Position numbers and translations under genes: made by a program. A stretch of DNA of 64,000 nt from Robiginitalea biformata HTCC2501 (GTDB lineage: Bacteria; Bacteroidota; Bacteroidia; Flavobacteriales; Flavobacteriaceae), in assembly GCF_000024125.1 (NCBI RefSeq), contig NC_013222.1, forward strand, positions 2,738,501 through 2,802,500, in the 5' to 3' direction. The stretch's first letter is position 1. Each line of letters starts with the position of its first letter. The notes under the pieces are model-generated. The model did no database searches. It worked only from the letters and a program-made list of their open reading frames with translations, and had not been told where the DNA came from. Positions 26,303-35,477 of the stretch are shown here, piece by piece.

Positions 26303-27115
26303 TTACTCCGAAAATTCGTCGATGATCTCCTGACTGACCCCCGTGCTGGAAAAACCGCCATCGTGAAACAGGTTTTGCATGGTCACCTTCCGCGTCAGGT
26401 CCGAGAACAGGCTAACCGTGTAATCGGCGCAATCCTGCGCAGTTGCGTTGCCCAGGGGCGACATCTTCTCCGCATAGGAAATAAAACCGTCAAATCCCTT
26501 GACACCCTGTCCGGCGGTAGTAGGGGTGGGCGATTGAGAAATGGTATTGACCCGTACTTTTTTCTCTTTCCCGAAAAAGTACCCGAAGCTTCGGGCGATG
26601 GACTCGAGGTAGGCCTTGTTGTCGGCCATGTCGTTGTAATCCGGGAAGGTTCGTTGGGCCGCCATGTAAGTCAATGCCACAATGCTCCCCCAGGGGTTCA
26701 GGGCATCCGCCTTGTAGAGGGTCTGCATAACCTTGTGGAAGGAAAGGGCCGATACATCCCAACCCTTTTCCGTCCAGTCGTATTTCTGGTCCGTGTAGTG
26801 CCGCCCTTTGCGGACGTTGATCGACATGCCGATGGAATGCAGGACAAAATCCAGTTTGCCCCCGAGAATTTCCATGGACTGGTCCACGAGTTTCTGCAGG
26901 TCCTCTTCACTGGTAGCGTCTGCCGGTATGATCTGCGACCCCGTTTTCTCGGCCAGGGCATTGATCTGGCCCATGCGCATGGCTATCGGGGCGTTGGTCA
27001 ACACAAATGTCCCACCTTCTTCGTGGACTCTTTCTGCCGTCTTCCAGGCGATGGAGTTCTCATCCAATGCGCCAAAAATAATCCCCTTTTTACCTTTCAA
27101 TAAATTATATGCCAT
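26303..27115 (-). CDS. fabI: Enoyl-[acyl-carrier-protein] reductase (NADH)
   Basis: 270-aa cytosolic enzyme for the last reduction in fatty-acid elongation. SDR fold: GKKGIIFGALDENSIAWKTA is the FabI-type NAD motif; the catalytic pair is Y160 and K167 in FPDYNDMADNKAYLES (Y-x6-K), and TPTTAGQGVKGFDGFISYAE is the substrate loop. It is the only FabI seen here. A -7 box (27141-27148) lies 25 bases upstream, so it can have its own promoter. The SRP-like RNA follows its stop directly. Confidence 0.96.
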   Translation of the reverse strand: MAYNLLKGKKGIIFGALDENSIAWKTAERVHEEGGTFVLTNAPIAMRMGQINALAEKTGSQIIPADATSEEDLQKLVDQSMEILGGKLDFVLHSIGMSINVRKGRHYTDQKYDWTEKGWDVSALSFHKVMQTLYKADALNPWGSIVALTYMAAQRTFPDYNDMADNKAYLESIARSFGYFFGKEKKVRVNTISQSPTPTTAGQGVKGFDGFISYAEKMSPLGNATAQDCADYTVSLFSDLTRKVTMQNLFHDGGFSSTGVSQEIIDEFSE

Positions 27116-27140
27116 GGTTTGTCGCTTTGTTTAACAGTTC

Positions 27141-27148
27141 CAAAGATA
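27141..27148 (-). promoter_or_regulatory. -7 box (TATCTTTG on the minus strand) for fabI
   Basis: CAAAGATA on the plus strand is TATCTTTG on the minus strand, a TAnnTTTG match. It ends 25 bases before the fabI ATG at 27115. It may also drive the SRP-like RNA and GT2 gene downstream. Confidence 0.45.
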
Positions 27149-27218
27149 GCTAAATTGGAGGATTTAACGGCTACGGCAACTCGGGCAGCAACGAGCCGGC
27201 CCCGGCTGTTCTCAACGG

Positions 27219-28874
27219 TCAGTTCAGCAGTTCGCGGGCATGGGTCAGGGCCGTATCGGTCAGCTGGCTGCCCCCGAGCATCTGGGCGAGTTCCTGGATG
27301 CGCTCTTCCTGGGAAAGTTGTCGGATCCGGGTGGTGGTGCGGCCTTCGACATCCTCCTTGTATACTTTGTATTGCTGGTGCCCCTTGGAAGCAACCTGGG
27401 GCAGGTGGGTAATGGCAAACACCTGCATATGCCGGCTCATTTCCCGCATGATATCCCCCATGCGGTTCGATATTTCCCCGGAAACCCCGGTATCGATTTC
27501 ATCGAACATCATGGTTGGCAGGGCTTCAAAAGCTGCCAAACGCGCCTTGATGGCCAGCATGATGCGGGAAAGTTCTCCCCCGGAGGCCGATTTTTTAAGG
27601 GGTCCGTAGTTTCCTCCCTTGTTCGCCGTAAAAAGCAATTCCAGGACATCGCGGCCGCTTGGCCCGAAGGCTTCCCGTTGCAGCAATTCCCAGGTAAACG
27701 ACGCATTGGGGATTCCGAGCTCCACGAGTTCCTTTCTCAGATCTTCGGTGAATCCCGGCAACACCCCGGCGCGACGTTCGGATAACTGCCCGGCAATCCG
27801 GTTGAGGGAATCCTGCAATTTTTCGATTTTCCCATCCAGCGCCTCAATGTCGGTCTCCAGCTGGGCTGTATCGTGCACTTTCCTGGAAAGGGAGTCCCGG
27901 ATGGCCAGCAGTTCCTCCACGGTTGCCACCTGGTGTTTCTTTTGCAGATCAAACAGGCGGCCGAGCTGGCTGTTCACTTTTTCCAGCGCATCCGGATCCG
28001 GCTGCTGCTGATCCGTCAGGTCGGCAAATTCAGTGGCGATATCGTCGGATTCAATCAACAGGGACTGAACCCGTTCGTGTAATTGGGAAAAACGGGAGCC
28101 GTACGCGGCGAGTTTCGAGGTAACTTGCCGCAATCGCCCGAGCATGGCGAGCAAGCCGTACTCTTCCTCCTGCATCACCTGGTCTGCGTTGCCCAGCAGG
28201 CCTATGATTTGTTCGGAGTTGCTGAGTGTGGCCTGCTCTTCTTCCAGTCGCTCCTGCATGCCCGGTTCCAGGTTGGCCCCGTTGAGTTCTTCCAGTAAAA
28301 ATTCATTGTAATCCTGTTCCCGGAAGGCCAGGTCGCGCTCGTTCCGCAGCGCCTGCAACCGCTTTTCCATTTCCAGGTAGGTTTTCCGGGTTTCCCGGTA
28401 GGTCTCCAGCAGGGGGCCGTTGCCGGCCAGTGCATCCACCACGCGCAACTGGAAGTCCCTGTCGGTGAGTTCCAGGGTCTGGTGTTGGGAATGAACGTCG
28501 ATGAGCCGCTGTCCGAGCTCCTCCATGACGCCGAGAGTTACCGGGGTGTCGTTGATAAATGCCCGGGACTTTCCATTGGGTCGGATTTCGCGCCTCAGCA
28601 GGGTTTGGGCATCATAGTCCAGGTCGCGGGTCTCGAAGAATTCCCGCATACCCGGGTAGGCGCCAACGGCGAACTCAGCCTCCACCACGCATTTCTTTTC
28701 CGTATCGCGGAGCGCGGAGCGGTCGGCCCGGTTGCCCAGTACGAGGCCGAGGCTTTCCAGGAGGATGGATTTACCGGCCCCGGTTTCTCCAGTAATGGTG
28801 GTCAGCCCCCCTTTAAAATCGACGCGCAGGTCCTCGATAAGGGCGTAATTGCGAATGGCGAGGTGGGTGAGCAT
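27219..28874 (-). CDS. recN: DNA repair protein RecN
   Basis: 551-aa SMC-like ATPase that acts early in double-strand-break repair. ABC head with Walker A TGETGAGKSILLESLGLVLG near the N-terminus, two long coiled-coil arms about 160-370, and the C-terminal head with signature ASGGELSRIMLAIKARL, Walker B TMMFDEIDTGVSGEIS and QVFAITHLPQVASKGHQQYK. Full length. It follows porD by 57 bases. No SOS box can be judged from sequence alone. Confidence 0.96.
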   Translation of the reverse strand: MLTHLAIRNYALIEDLRVDFKGGLTTITGETGAGKSILLESLGLVLGNRADRSALRDTEKKCVVEAEFAVGAYPGMREFFETRDLDYDAQTLLRREIRPNGKSRAFINDTPVTLGVMEELGQRLIDVHSQHQTLELTDRDFQLRVVDALAGNGPLLETYRETRKTYLEMEKRLQALRNERDLAFREQDYNEFLLEELNGANLEPGMQERLEEEQATLSNSEQIIGLLGNADQVMQEEEYGLLAMLGRLRQVTSKLAAYGSRFSQLHERVQSLLIESDDIATEFADLTDQQQPDPDALEKVNSQLGRLFDLQKKHQVATVEELLAIRDSLSRKVHDTAQLETDIEALDGKIEKLQDSLNRIAGQLSERRAGVLPGFTEDLRKELVELGIPNASFTWELLQREAFGPSGRDVLELLFTANKGGNYGPLKKSASGGELSRIMLAIKARLAAFEALPTMMFDEIDTGVSGEISNRMGDIMREMSRHMQVFAITHLPQVASKGHQQYKVYKEDVEGRTTTRIRQLSQEERIQELAQMLGGSQLTDTALTHARELLN

Positions 28875-28930
28875 AGAGGCAGCGGGTTACTGCCTGTAAA
28901 GATAAAAGAATCGCCGCAATCCGCTAGCGG

Positions 28931-29836
28931 TTAATAGGTGATTTGATTCCAGGTACTCGCATAGAATGGCGCCACCCGGTTAAGCGTTTCCTTGAGCTGG
29001 ACAATATCCACCTTCGGGCCGTCCGAAAAGATGTTCTGGATTTCCTCGGCCTTGGCATCGAAAAACGTCTGGATCAGAAAGGCGTTGGGCCGCCGCTGTA
29101 TAAGTGTTTCGAACAAGCGCAGGGAACCGGCAATCACTTGTTTCCCCGTACTGTTGTTGTCCGCCATGATGTCGAGCCCCTTCCGGTGGTAATTGTAGAG
29201 GGCAATCCGGTATTCCCGGAACGTGTTGGACAGCAGGTTGTCCACCAACTGGAACCTGGTGCGGTTGTCGGTGGCGGTCTGCCCCCAGCCCGGGTAATTG
29301 TTGCCCTGTGCCTGGGTGACGATGGCCCGCGCCTTGTTATACAGGTCGGACCCCCCTTCCAGCTGAAAGGTATCCGCATCCAGCCCGAGCATGATGTAGG
29401 CGTAATAAGCCACCACGCCGACCAGGTTGGAACTGAACGCGTTTTCATTGAATACAAGCGGCTGGAATTCAATATATTCAAAATTGAACTTGTCGTCCTT
29501 GTAATTCAGGATGGGTGTTTCGTAAGAGGTATTGAATACCGGCCGGGACGACTGGATCTGGATGGTCGCCTCAAAACGGTTTGAATCGAAGTTTGTGACC
29601 GTGATAAACATCCGGCAATTGACCCGCTCGTTTTCCCGGTAGACGCGATCCGTCCAGCGCGTCTTGTTGACGAATTCGGCCAGGGAACGCTCCAGGGTCC
29701 GGAATATCTGTTGGTTTGTCTGGGAGACCTGGTCCGAATTGACAGTGACCGTACAGTTCAATTCCTGGGCCCGCGCCTGCCAGGCAGCCGCCAGCAGGAG
29801 CAGGCCTGCAAGCAGGTTATTTCGAAATACGCGCAT
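28931..29836 (-). CDS. porD: PorD-like protein (DUF4835), type IX secretion associated
   Basis: 301 aa from the ATG at 29836, which opens a Sec signal peptide ([20 protein letters not shown], then ARAQ); the longer frame to 29866 has none. The mature part begins ELNCTVTVNSDQVSQTNQQI and matches DUF4835, called PorD in type IX secretion annotations. Segments include FNTSYETPILNYKDDKFNFE and VGVVAYYAYIMLGLDADTFQ. It overlaps the coaBC end by 20 bases, the order typical of flavobacteria. Its direct role in secretion is from family knowledge. Confidence 0.85.
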   Translation of the reverse strand: MRVFRNNLLAGLLLLAAAWQARAQELNCTVTVNSDQVSQTNQQIFRTLERSLAEFVNKTRWTDRVYRENERVNCRMFITVTNFDSNRFEATIQIQSSRPVFNTSYETPILNYKDDKFNFEYIEFQPLVFNENAFSSNLVGVVAYYAYIMLGLDADTFQLEGGSDLYNKARAIVTQAQGNNYPGWGQTATDNRTRFQLVDNLLSNTFREYRIALYNYHRKGLDIMADNNSTGKQVIAGSLRLFETLIQRRPNAFLIQTFFDAKAEEIQNIFSDGPKVDIVQLKETLNRVAPFYASTWNQITY

Positions 29837-31022
29837 CGATCTCCCGGAGTATGTCCCTTGCCACATCGGCTTTGCTTTTTAATTCAAACGATTTTATCCC
29901 GGAATTCTTGTCTATGAAACTCACTTTGTTCCGATCCCCTCCGAATCCCGCCCCGGGATCCCTCAGGGAATTCAAAACGATGGCGTCGAGCTGCTTCCGC
30001 CGAAGCTTTTCCCGCGCATTTTCCTCCTCGTTTTCGGTCTCCAGGGCAAAGCCCACTACAAACTGCCCCTGTTTGCCCGAGGCAAGTGTCTGGATAATAT
30101 CCGGGTTCTTCACCAGGTCCAGGCGGAGGGTCTCAGCCGTTTTCTTGATTTTCTGTTCCTGAGTTTCCGCCGGGCGGTAATCCGAAACGGCCGCAGCGCC
30201 GATCACCACATCGGCATCCGAAAAATGCGATTGGGCAGCTTCGAGCATGTCCGAGGCGGTCTGCACGCGCAGGCAGGTGATCAGCGGGTGGTTGGCCTGT
30301 TCCTGGCTGGGCCCCGATACCAGCGTCACCCGGGCGCCCCAACTGGCCGCGGCACGCGCCAGTTCAAATCCCATTTTGCCACTGGAATGGTTCCCGATAA
30401 AACGGACGGGGTCGATGGGCTCAAAGGTAGGACCCGCGGTTATCAGCACGTGCTTGCCCCGCCACGGCAAACGCGCCAACAGGCTTTCTTCCAGGTGGCG
30501 TACGATCTCCTCGGGCTCGGCCATGCGTCCTTCCCCTTCCAGGCCGCTTGCCAGCTCTCCGCTTGTCGCAGGGATCATCGTATTGCCAAAAGCCTCGAGC
30601 TTTTCCAGGGAGGTCCGGGTTGTAGGGTGCTTGTACATATCCAGATCCATGGCAGGAGCAAAGAAAACCGGGCATTTGGCAGACAGGTAACACGCCATCA
30701 GGAGGTTGTCGCAGGTTCCGGAAGCCATTTTGGACAGCGTGTTGGCCGTGGCAGGTGCAATGAGCATCAGGTCGGCCCAGAGGGCGAGTTCTACGTGGTT
30801 GTTCCAGTCGGTGGCGCCATCCTCCTCCCGGACAAAATCCGTCAGGACCTCGTGACGGGAAAGGGTAGCAAGGGTCAGGGGGGAAACAAAATGGCCGGCG
30901 CTTTCGGTCATTACAATACGGACCTCAGCGCCGGCTTTTATCAGTAAACGGGTCAGGAATGTGGTCTTATACGCAGCAATACCCCCGGTAATGCCCAAAA
31001 GGATACGCTTGGATGCCAGCAT
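29817..31022 (-). CDS. coaBC: Bifunctional phosphopantothenoylcysteine decarboxylase / phosphopantothenate-cysteine ligase
   Basis: Two consecutive steps of CoA synthesis. 401 aa from the ATG at 31022; the frame above it overlaps rpoZ. The N-terminal CoaC flavoprotein ([47 protein letters not shown]) is followed from about residue 190 by CoaB ([20 protein letters not shown] then SGKMGFELA). It starts one base after the rpoZ stop, so co-transcription is near certain. coaE lies downstream in the same block. Confidence 0.95.
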   Translation of the reverse strand: MLASKRILLGITGGIAAYKTTFLTRLLIKAGAEVRIVMTESAGHFVSPLTLATLSRHEVLTDFVREEDGATDWNNHVELALWADLMLIAPATANTLSKMASGTCDNLLMACYLSAKCPVFFAPAMDLDMYKHPTTRTSLEKLEAFGNTMIPATSGELASGLEGEGRMAEPEEIVRHLEESLLARLPWRGKHVLITAGPTFEPIDPVRFIGNHSSGKMGFELARAAASWGARVTLVSGPSQEQANHPLITCLRVQTASDMLEAAQSHFSDADVVIGAAAVSDYRPAETQEQKIKKTAETLRLDLVKNPDIIQTLASGKQGQFVVGFALETENEEENAREKLRRKQLDAIVLNSLRDPGAGFGGDRNKVSFIDKNSGIKSFELKSKADVARDILREIDARISK

Positions 31023-31023
31023 C

Positions 31024-31359
31024 TTATTCTTCGTCCTTAGCCGTGTTCCGGTAGTATATCTTATCCTCAAGCCACTCCTCGATGGCCAGGGCATGGGGCT
31101 TGGGCAATTTCTCGTAGAACTTGGAAACCTCTATCTGCTCCTTGTTTTCAAAAACCTCTTCGAGGCTGTCGCTGTAGGTGGCGAATTCCTCGAGTTTTTC
31201 GAGAAGTTCCTTCTTGATTTCCGAATTGATCTGCACCGCGCGCTTGGCTACGATGGAAATGGCCTCATAGATATTGTCGGTTTTTTCGTCAAACTCGTTC
31301 CGGTTGATGGTAATGGTGGTTACCGGTGCCTGGGAGTTTTTAAGGTCGTTCATATTCAT
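31024..31359 (-). CDS. rpoZ: DNA-directed RNA polymerase omega subunit
   Basis: Small RNA polymerase subunit that helps beta-prime folding. 111 aa (a second ATG at 31353 would drop two residues). The conserved region is NIYEAISIVAKRAVQINSEI then KKELLEKLEEFATY, matching the Bacteroidota form, which has a C-terminal extension of about 40 residues. The start overlaps the bamD stop as ATGA. The position between bamD and coaBC is the standard flavobacterial order, which supports the call for this short protein. Confidence 0.88.
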   Translation of the reverse strand: MNMNDLKNSQAPVTTITINRNEFDEKTDNIYEAISIVAKRAVQINSEIKKELLEKLEEFATYSDSLEEVFENKEQIEVSKFYEKLPKPHALAIEEWLEDKIYYRNTAKDEE

Positions 31360-32198
31360 TTGGATAAAGTTTGTATCGCTTCAAATTCTGTAATTTCTTC
31401 CTGCAGGTCAGCATAGAGTTGTCGCGCATCTTCGGCGAACTCGCTTTCCGCATAGTACCTCATAAAAGCATTGTACGCCGCAACGGCATTGTCGAGCCGC
31501 TCCTTCTTCTTGGAGGGCGTACTGTTTTCGGCCAGGGTAGACGCAGCCCGAAGCCTCAGGAAATAGGCTTCTTCCCTGTAAACAGAACCCGGATGATCCG
31601 AGATAAAATTGTCCAGGGCGGCAATGGCCGAAATGTTGTAGTCCAGCGTGTAATACTTGCCCAATTTCACAAACTGCCGGGCAATCTCAAAGGCCTTTTT
31701 CTGTTTTTTCCGGGTGAGTTCCTGGGCCATGGCATTCGCCTCTTCCATGAATTCGGATTCCGGATAGGCGTTGATGAAAACCTGCAGTTTATTCAGGGCC
31801 TTGTCCGTATCGGTCTGGTCGAGCGAATACCTGGGCGAAAGCATATAATAACTCTTGGCACCCAGAAAAGCGGCCTCCGGGGCCTTGTCGCTTTTGGGAT
31901 AGGATTTGAGGAACCGTTCGAACTGGTAGCCGGCGAAATTGTAATCCCCCTTCTGAAAATAGCTGTCCGCAAGGAAGAACATCACCCGTTCACCCTGGGG
32001 TTTCCCGACAAATTGCGGGGCGATCTGTTCCAGCAGGCGATTGGCCTTTTTATAGGACCCTTCCTGGTAGAGGCGTTCGGCCAATTCGTATTTCCGGTTG
32101 ATATCCGTATCCTTCAGCACCTTCTGGTACTCACTGCACGAGGCCAGCGCAAGGCTTGCCAGCAACAGGCAACCGTAAAGTCTGGTTTTCAAAAACAT
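31356..32198 (-). CDS. bamD: Outer-membrane assembly lipoprotein BamD
   Basis: 280-aa BAM complex lipoprotein. Type II signal peptide with lipobox LALASCSEYQK, then five TPR-like repeats (KYELAERLYQEGSYKKANRL; ADSYFQKGDYNFAGYQFERF; AAFLGAKSYYMLSPRYSLDQ). With BamA it folds beta-barrel proteins in the outer membrane. The minus-strand -7 box at 32203-32210 is four bases before the ATG. Start of the bamD-rpoZ-coaBC-porD chain. Confidence 0.93.
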   Translation of the reverse strand: MFLKTRLYGCLLLASLALASCSEYQKVLKDTDINRKYELAERLYQEGSYKKANRLLEQIAPQFVGKPQGERVMFFLADSYFQKGDYNFAGYQFERFLKSYPKSDKAPEAAFLGAKSYYMLSPRYSLDQTDTDKALNKLQVFINAYPESEFMEEANAMAQELTRKKQKKAFEIARQFVKLGKYYTLDYNISAIAALDNFISDHPGSVYREEAYFLRLRAASTLAENSTPSKKKERLDNAVAAYNAFMRYYAESEFAEDARQLYADLQEEITEFEAIQTLSK

Positions 32199-32202
32199 TT
32201 GG

Positions 32203-32210
32203 CAAAATTA
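32203..32210 (-). promoter_or_regulatory. -7 box (TAATTTTG on the minus strand) at bamD start
   Basis: CAAAATTA on the plus strand is TAATTTTG on the minus strand. Its last base is four bases from the bamD ATG at 32198, so transcription would begin at about the start codon. No clear -33 TTG. Confidence 0.5.
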
Positions 32211-32301
32211 GCGATTTCCAACGACATAGAAAACCGAAAAATACGGTATTAATTGCCCCGGGGAGGCTGGGTCTGACGGAATTAAACAAAACTTTAACGC
32301 T

Positions 32302-33195
32302 TCATACCTTTTCCCGCAGAAATGCGGTCATGAACGTATCGAGGTCGCGGCTTAGTTCAGCACTCGCTGCCATGAGCGGCAGTCGCACCTCCGGCCTGCA
32401 GATGCCCAGCTGGCTCAGGAGCATTTTCACCCCGGCCGGGTTGCCTTCCCGGAAGATCAATCCGATGAGCGGGCGCAGGGATTCCGACAGGTCCGTGGCC
32501 GGACCGGATTCACCGGCAAGCCCCTGGCGGATCATGGTAGAAAATTCTACGGGCAACGCCTGCCCCAAAACGGAAATTACCCCAACCCCCCCGGCAAGTA
32601 CTGTCGGAACGGCGGTGAGGTCATCCCCGGAGATTACCAGGAAATCCCTGGGGACTGCATCGATCAGCGTGTGAATCTGGGCGATATCCCCGCAGGCTTC
32701 CTTGATGCCGACAATCCCCTGGCAATCCCGGGCCAGCCGGGCCACGGTTTCGGGCAGCATGTTGCTGCCGGTACGGGCCGGGACATTGTACATGACAATC
32801 GGCAGGGGCGCCCGGTGCGCCAGATATTTGAAATGCTGGTAAATCCCTTCCTGGGTGGGTCGGCTGTAATATGGGGAAACCGAAAGGATCGCATCGTAGC
32901 CATCCAGGTTGGCCGATTCCATTTCGGCAGCTACCGAAAGCGTATTGTTCCCGCCGATCCCAGCCACCAGCGGCAGGCGGCCGTCGTTTTCCTCTGCAAT
33001 GACCCGCAGCACGGCGGCCTTTTCCCCGGGCGCAAGGGTAGCAGACTCCGCGGTGGTCCCAAGTGCGACCAGGTAGTCTACCCCGCCCTCAATAACGTGA
33101 CGGACCAATTTACGCAACGCCGGGATGTCCGGGGACAGGTCTTCCCGGAAAGGGGTGACGAGCGCCACGCCGGTTCCTTTCAATTCGCTTCTCAT
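32302..33195 (-). CDS. dapA: 4-hydroxy-tetrahydrodipicolinate synthase
   Basis: First committed step of lysine and meso-diaminopimelate synthesis: condenses pyruvate with aspartate semialdehyde. 297-aa TIM barrel with the GTTAES substrate motif, Y136 in VMYNVPARTG and Schiff-base K165 in GIVGIKEACGD. The start overlaps the DUF6913 stop by 4 bases (ATGA). dapF of the same pathway is at 48 kb in this window. Feedback regulation is not visible from sequence. Confidence 0.96.
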   Translation of the reverse strand: MRSELKGTGVALVTPFREDLSPDIPALRKLVRHVIEGGVDYLVALGTTAESATLAPGEKAAVLRVIAEENDGRLPLVAGIGGNNTLSVAAEMESANLDGYDAILSVSPYYSRPTQEGIYQHFKYLAHRAPLPIVMYNVPARTGSNMLPETVARLARDCQGIVGIKEACGDIAQIHTLIDAVPRDFLVISGDDLTAVPTVLAGGVGVISVLGQALPVEFSTMIRQGLAGESGPATDLSESLRPLIGLIFREGNPAGVKMLLSQLGICRPEVRLPLMAASAELSRDLDTFMTAFLREKV

Positions 33196-33725
33196 ACCAA
33201 TTCGTTCATTACCTCCAGGTACTTTTTCATTTCTTTCTTAAACAACCCGAAATCCTGCATGTCGCAGTCAAAAATCAGGTCGTTGAAGGCCGGATCCAGG
33301 CCTGCAAAACCCACGCGCATCCGGGCCCGGGTCTTGACGCTCATCAATTGCATCGGGAGGTTGTCCTCCGAGAAGTAATTGATCAGGATATCGTATTCCC
33401 GGCTCAGGAACTCCAGCGCATAGCTGTTTGCAATTTCCCCGTTCCAACCCAGGTCCTTGTCCGAAAAAACCGGTGTGGCATAGGGGGAGTTCGTATCGTA
33501 AAAACGCCTGTACCCAATTACCTTGATGGCGTTGGGCCGCAGGCCAAAGGCTTCAATCAGGTCAAAAAACACTTCGGCCCTGTCAAAGGTGTCCAGGTCC
33601 GCGATAATCGCAATCGCCTGCACTCCCCGCTTGCGCTCTGGAGCGGGCCGGTCGCGGGACATTTCCTCCCGGAGGTATTTCACCCCGGATTTGTATTTAA
33701 ATTTGTCTTTGAGACCTTTAAACAT
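33192..33725 (-). CDS. DUF6913-like protein of unknown function
   Basis: 177-aa protein without signal peptide or membrane helix. Distinct segments are MFKGLKDKFKYKSGVKYLRE, IAIIADLDTFDRAEVFFDLI, KVIGYRRFYDTNSPYATPVF and VGFAGLDPAFNDLIFDCDMQ. It matches a short flavobacterial family that regularly precedes dapA, labelled DUF6913 as far as I can tell. The alternating strand/helix pattern suggests a Rossmann-like fold. It overlaps dapA by 4 bases, so the two are translationally coupled. Function unknown. Confidence 0.72.
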   Translation of the reverse strand: MFKGLKDKFKYKSGVKYLREEMSRDRPAPERKRGVQAIAIIADLDTFDRAEVFFDLIEAFGLRPNAIKVIGYRRFYDTNSPYATPVFSDKDLGWNGEIANSYALEFLSREYDILINYFSEDNLPMQLMSVKTRARMRVGFAGLDPAFNDLIFDCDMQDFGLFKKEMKKYLEVMNELV

Positions 33726-33743
33726 GTACCTTTACGCTTTAAG

Positions 33744-33751
33744 CAAAGGTA
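33744..33751 (-). promoter_or_regulatory. -7 box (TACCTTTG on the minus strand) for DUF6913-dapA
   Basis: CAAAGGTA on the plus strand is TACCTTTG on the minus strand, a TAnnTTTG match that ends 18 bases before the ATG at 33725. Likely promoter of the DUF6913-dapA pair; no good -33 element. Confidence 0.45.
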
Positions 33752-33804
33752 GGAATTATCCGCTCTTGCACAGCGCAAAGTTACAAGGTTGCAGGCGTTT
33801 AAAA

Positions 33805-34563
33805 ATGAAACATTTTGTTTTAATCATAACAATTTGTGTGTTGGCATCCTGCCGGCAACAACCGGTATCCCTTCAGCAAATTACTGTTTCCCAAACCATT
33901 ATAGACAGCACCCTGTCCGAAGACGACTCCCTGCAGGCCCTGATCGCCCCCTATAAAAATCGTCTGGAAGATGCGCTGAATGCCCCCCTGGCCTATGCCC
34001 CGGAGACGCTCACCAAAACCGATGGGGCCCGCAACACGAGCCTCGGCAACCTGCTGGCCGACCTGGTGCTGGAACAGGCCGACTCCCTCCGCACATTGCA
34101 GGGGAAACCGCCGGTAGACCTGGTAATCCTCAACCACGGGGCGATCCGGAACATCATTTCCCGGGGGCCCGTCACCCAGCGTACCGCCTACGAAGTGATG
34201 CCCTTTGAGAACACCATCTATATCGTGCCCATGCAGGGAGCGGCCATCCGCGCCATGATCGCATTCCTGGTGGCATCGTCCATGCCGCACCCGTTTGCGG
34301 GGCTCGACATTCAACTGGGGCCCGGGGGCAGTCTCGAAGCCGTCAATATCGGGGGACAACCCTTTGACGAGTCGAGGACCTACTACGTGGCCACCTCCAA
34401 CTACCTGGTGGAAGGCGGAGACGGCATGGATTTTTTCCAGTTGGGGGAAACCCCCGAGGATACCGGTTATAAAATACGGAATGCCATGGTAGACTACTTT
34501 ACCCGGGTAGATACGTTGCGGGCCGCTGTCGACGACCGGTTCGTCCTAATCCAATCGCAATGA
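33805..34563 (+). CDS. Lipoprotein equal to the 5'-nucleotidase C-terminal domain
   Basis: 252 aa from the ATG at 33805, which opens a lipoprotein signal peptide (MKHFVLIITICVLASC). The rest matches the C-terminal substrate-binding domain of UshA-type 5'-nucleotidases: NTSLGNLLADLVLEQAD, VDLVILNHGAIRNIISRGPV and TYYVATSNYLVEGGDGMDFF. There is no metallophosphatase domain in this protein; it is in the next gene, which overlaps it by 4 bases. The two products probably form one enzyme on an envelope membrane. The natural order of the domains is reversed. Confidence 0.88.
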   Translation: MKHFVLIITICVLASCRQQPVSLQQITVSQTIIDSTLSEDDSLQALIAPYKNRLEDALNAPLAYAPETLTKTDGARNTSLGNLLADLVLEQADSLRTLQGKPPVDLVILNHGAIRNIISRGPVTQRTAYEVMPFENTIYIVPMQGAAIRAMIAFLVASSMPHPFAGLDIQLGPGGSLEAVNIGGQPFDESRTYYVATSNYLVEGGDGMDFFQLGETPEDTGYKIRNAMVDYFTRVDTLRAAVDDRFVLIQSQ

Positions 34564-35471
34564 ACCGAAGGAAGTTTATTAAAACCGGCGCGGCCGGGGG
34601 AGCAGCCCTCGGGCTTACCGGGATCAACCTGGCTTCCTGTGCCGGGTTGTCGCGCAGGCAAATCACCATCCTGCACACCAATGATGTCCACAGCCATGTC
34701 GACCCCTTCCCCCCCGGACACGGGGCCTTTCCCAATATGGGCGGGGCGGCACGGCGGGCGGGCCTGATAGCTCAGATCCGCAGGGAGAACCCGAATACGC
34801 TCCTGTTGGATGCCGGGGATATTTTTCAGGGAACCCCCTACTTCAACTTTTACGGAGGCGAACTGGAATTCCGGCTGATGAGCCGCATGGACTACCAGGC
34901 CGCCACCCTGGGCAACCACGATTTCGACAACGGCATCCCCGGGTTACTCGCACAGCTGCCCTATGCGAGTTTCGAGTTTGTCTCGGCCAATTACGATTTC
35001 ACCAACACGGACCTGAACGGCCTGGTGGCGCCGTATACAATCCGGGTAGTGGACGGGGTCCGGATCGGGATTTTTGGACTGGGCATTGAACTGGACGGCC
35101 TGGTAATGCCGGACCTCTATGGGGAAACCCTTTACCAGGACCCCTATGAAAGGGCCCTGGACATGTCCCGCACCCTCAGGGAGGAGGAAGCCTGCCACCT
35201 GGTCATCTGCCTTTCCCATCTGGGGTTCCGCTACGACGACCCGAGCCGTCCCAGCGATGTACTGCTGGCTCAAAAAACCGAAGGGATCGACCTGATTATC
35301 GGGGGGCATACGCATACCTTCCTGGAAGAAGCCCGCGTGCTGTCTAACCGGGCGGGGGATCCCGTACTCGTGAACCAGGTGGGATGCTACGGGGTTCGGC
35401 TGGGCCGGGTAGATTTTTTCCTGGAACCCGGGGCGCCGCCGGCCGGTTCCTGGGTATCGATCACTGTGTGA
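34560..35471 (+). CDS. 5'-nucleotidase metallophosphatase domain, lipoprotein with Tat-like signal
   Basis: 303-aa calcineurin-like phosphoesterase. N-terminus NRRKFIKTG carries a twin-arginine-like motif followed by a hydrophobic stretch and lipobox LASC, so export may be by Tat. Metal-site motifs: ILHTNDVHSHVDPFP, LLLDAGDIFQGTPYF, ATLGNHDFDNGIPGL, LSHLGF and IIGGHTHTFLEEA. It ends before the usual C-terminal nucleotidase domain, which is supplied by the preceding overlapping gene. Likely periplasmic nucleotide scavenging; the exact substrate is open. Confidence 0.9.
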   Translation: MNRRKFIKTGAAGGAALGLTGINLASCAGLSRRQITILHTNDVHSHVDPFPPGHGAFPNMGGAARRAGLIAQIRRENPNTLLLDAGDIFQGTPYFNFYGGELEFRLMSRMDYQAATLGNHDFDNGIPGLLAQLPYASFEFVSANYDFTNTDLNGLVAPYTIRVVDGVRIGIFGLGIELDGLVMPDLYGETLYQDPYERALDMSRTLREEEACHLVICLSHLGFRYDDPSRPSDVLLAQKTEGIDLIIGGHTHTFLEEARVLSNRAGDPVLVNQVGCYGVRLGRVDFFLEPGAPPAGSWVSITV

Positions 35472-35477
35472 CCCGCT

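Noticed and set aside
34560..34640. Frameshifted single 5'-nucleotidase gene
   Set aside because: The domain order is reversed relative to UshA and each part has its own signal peptide, so this is a true two-gene layout rather than a broken gene.
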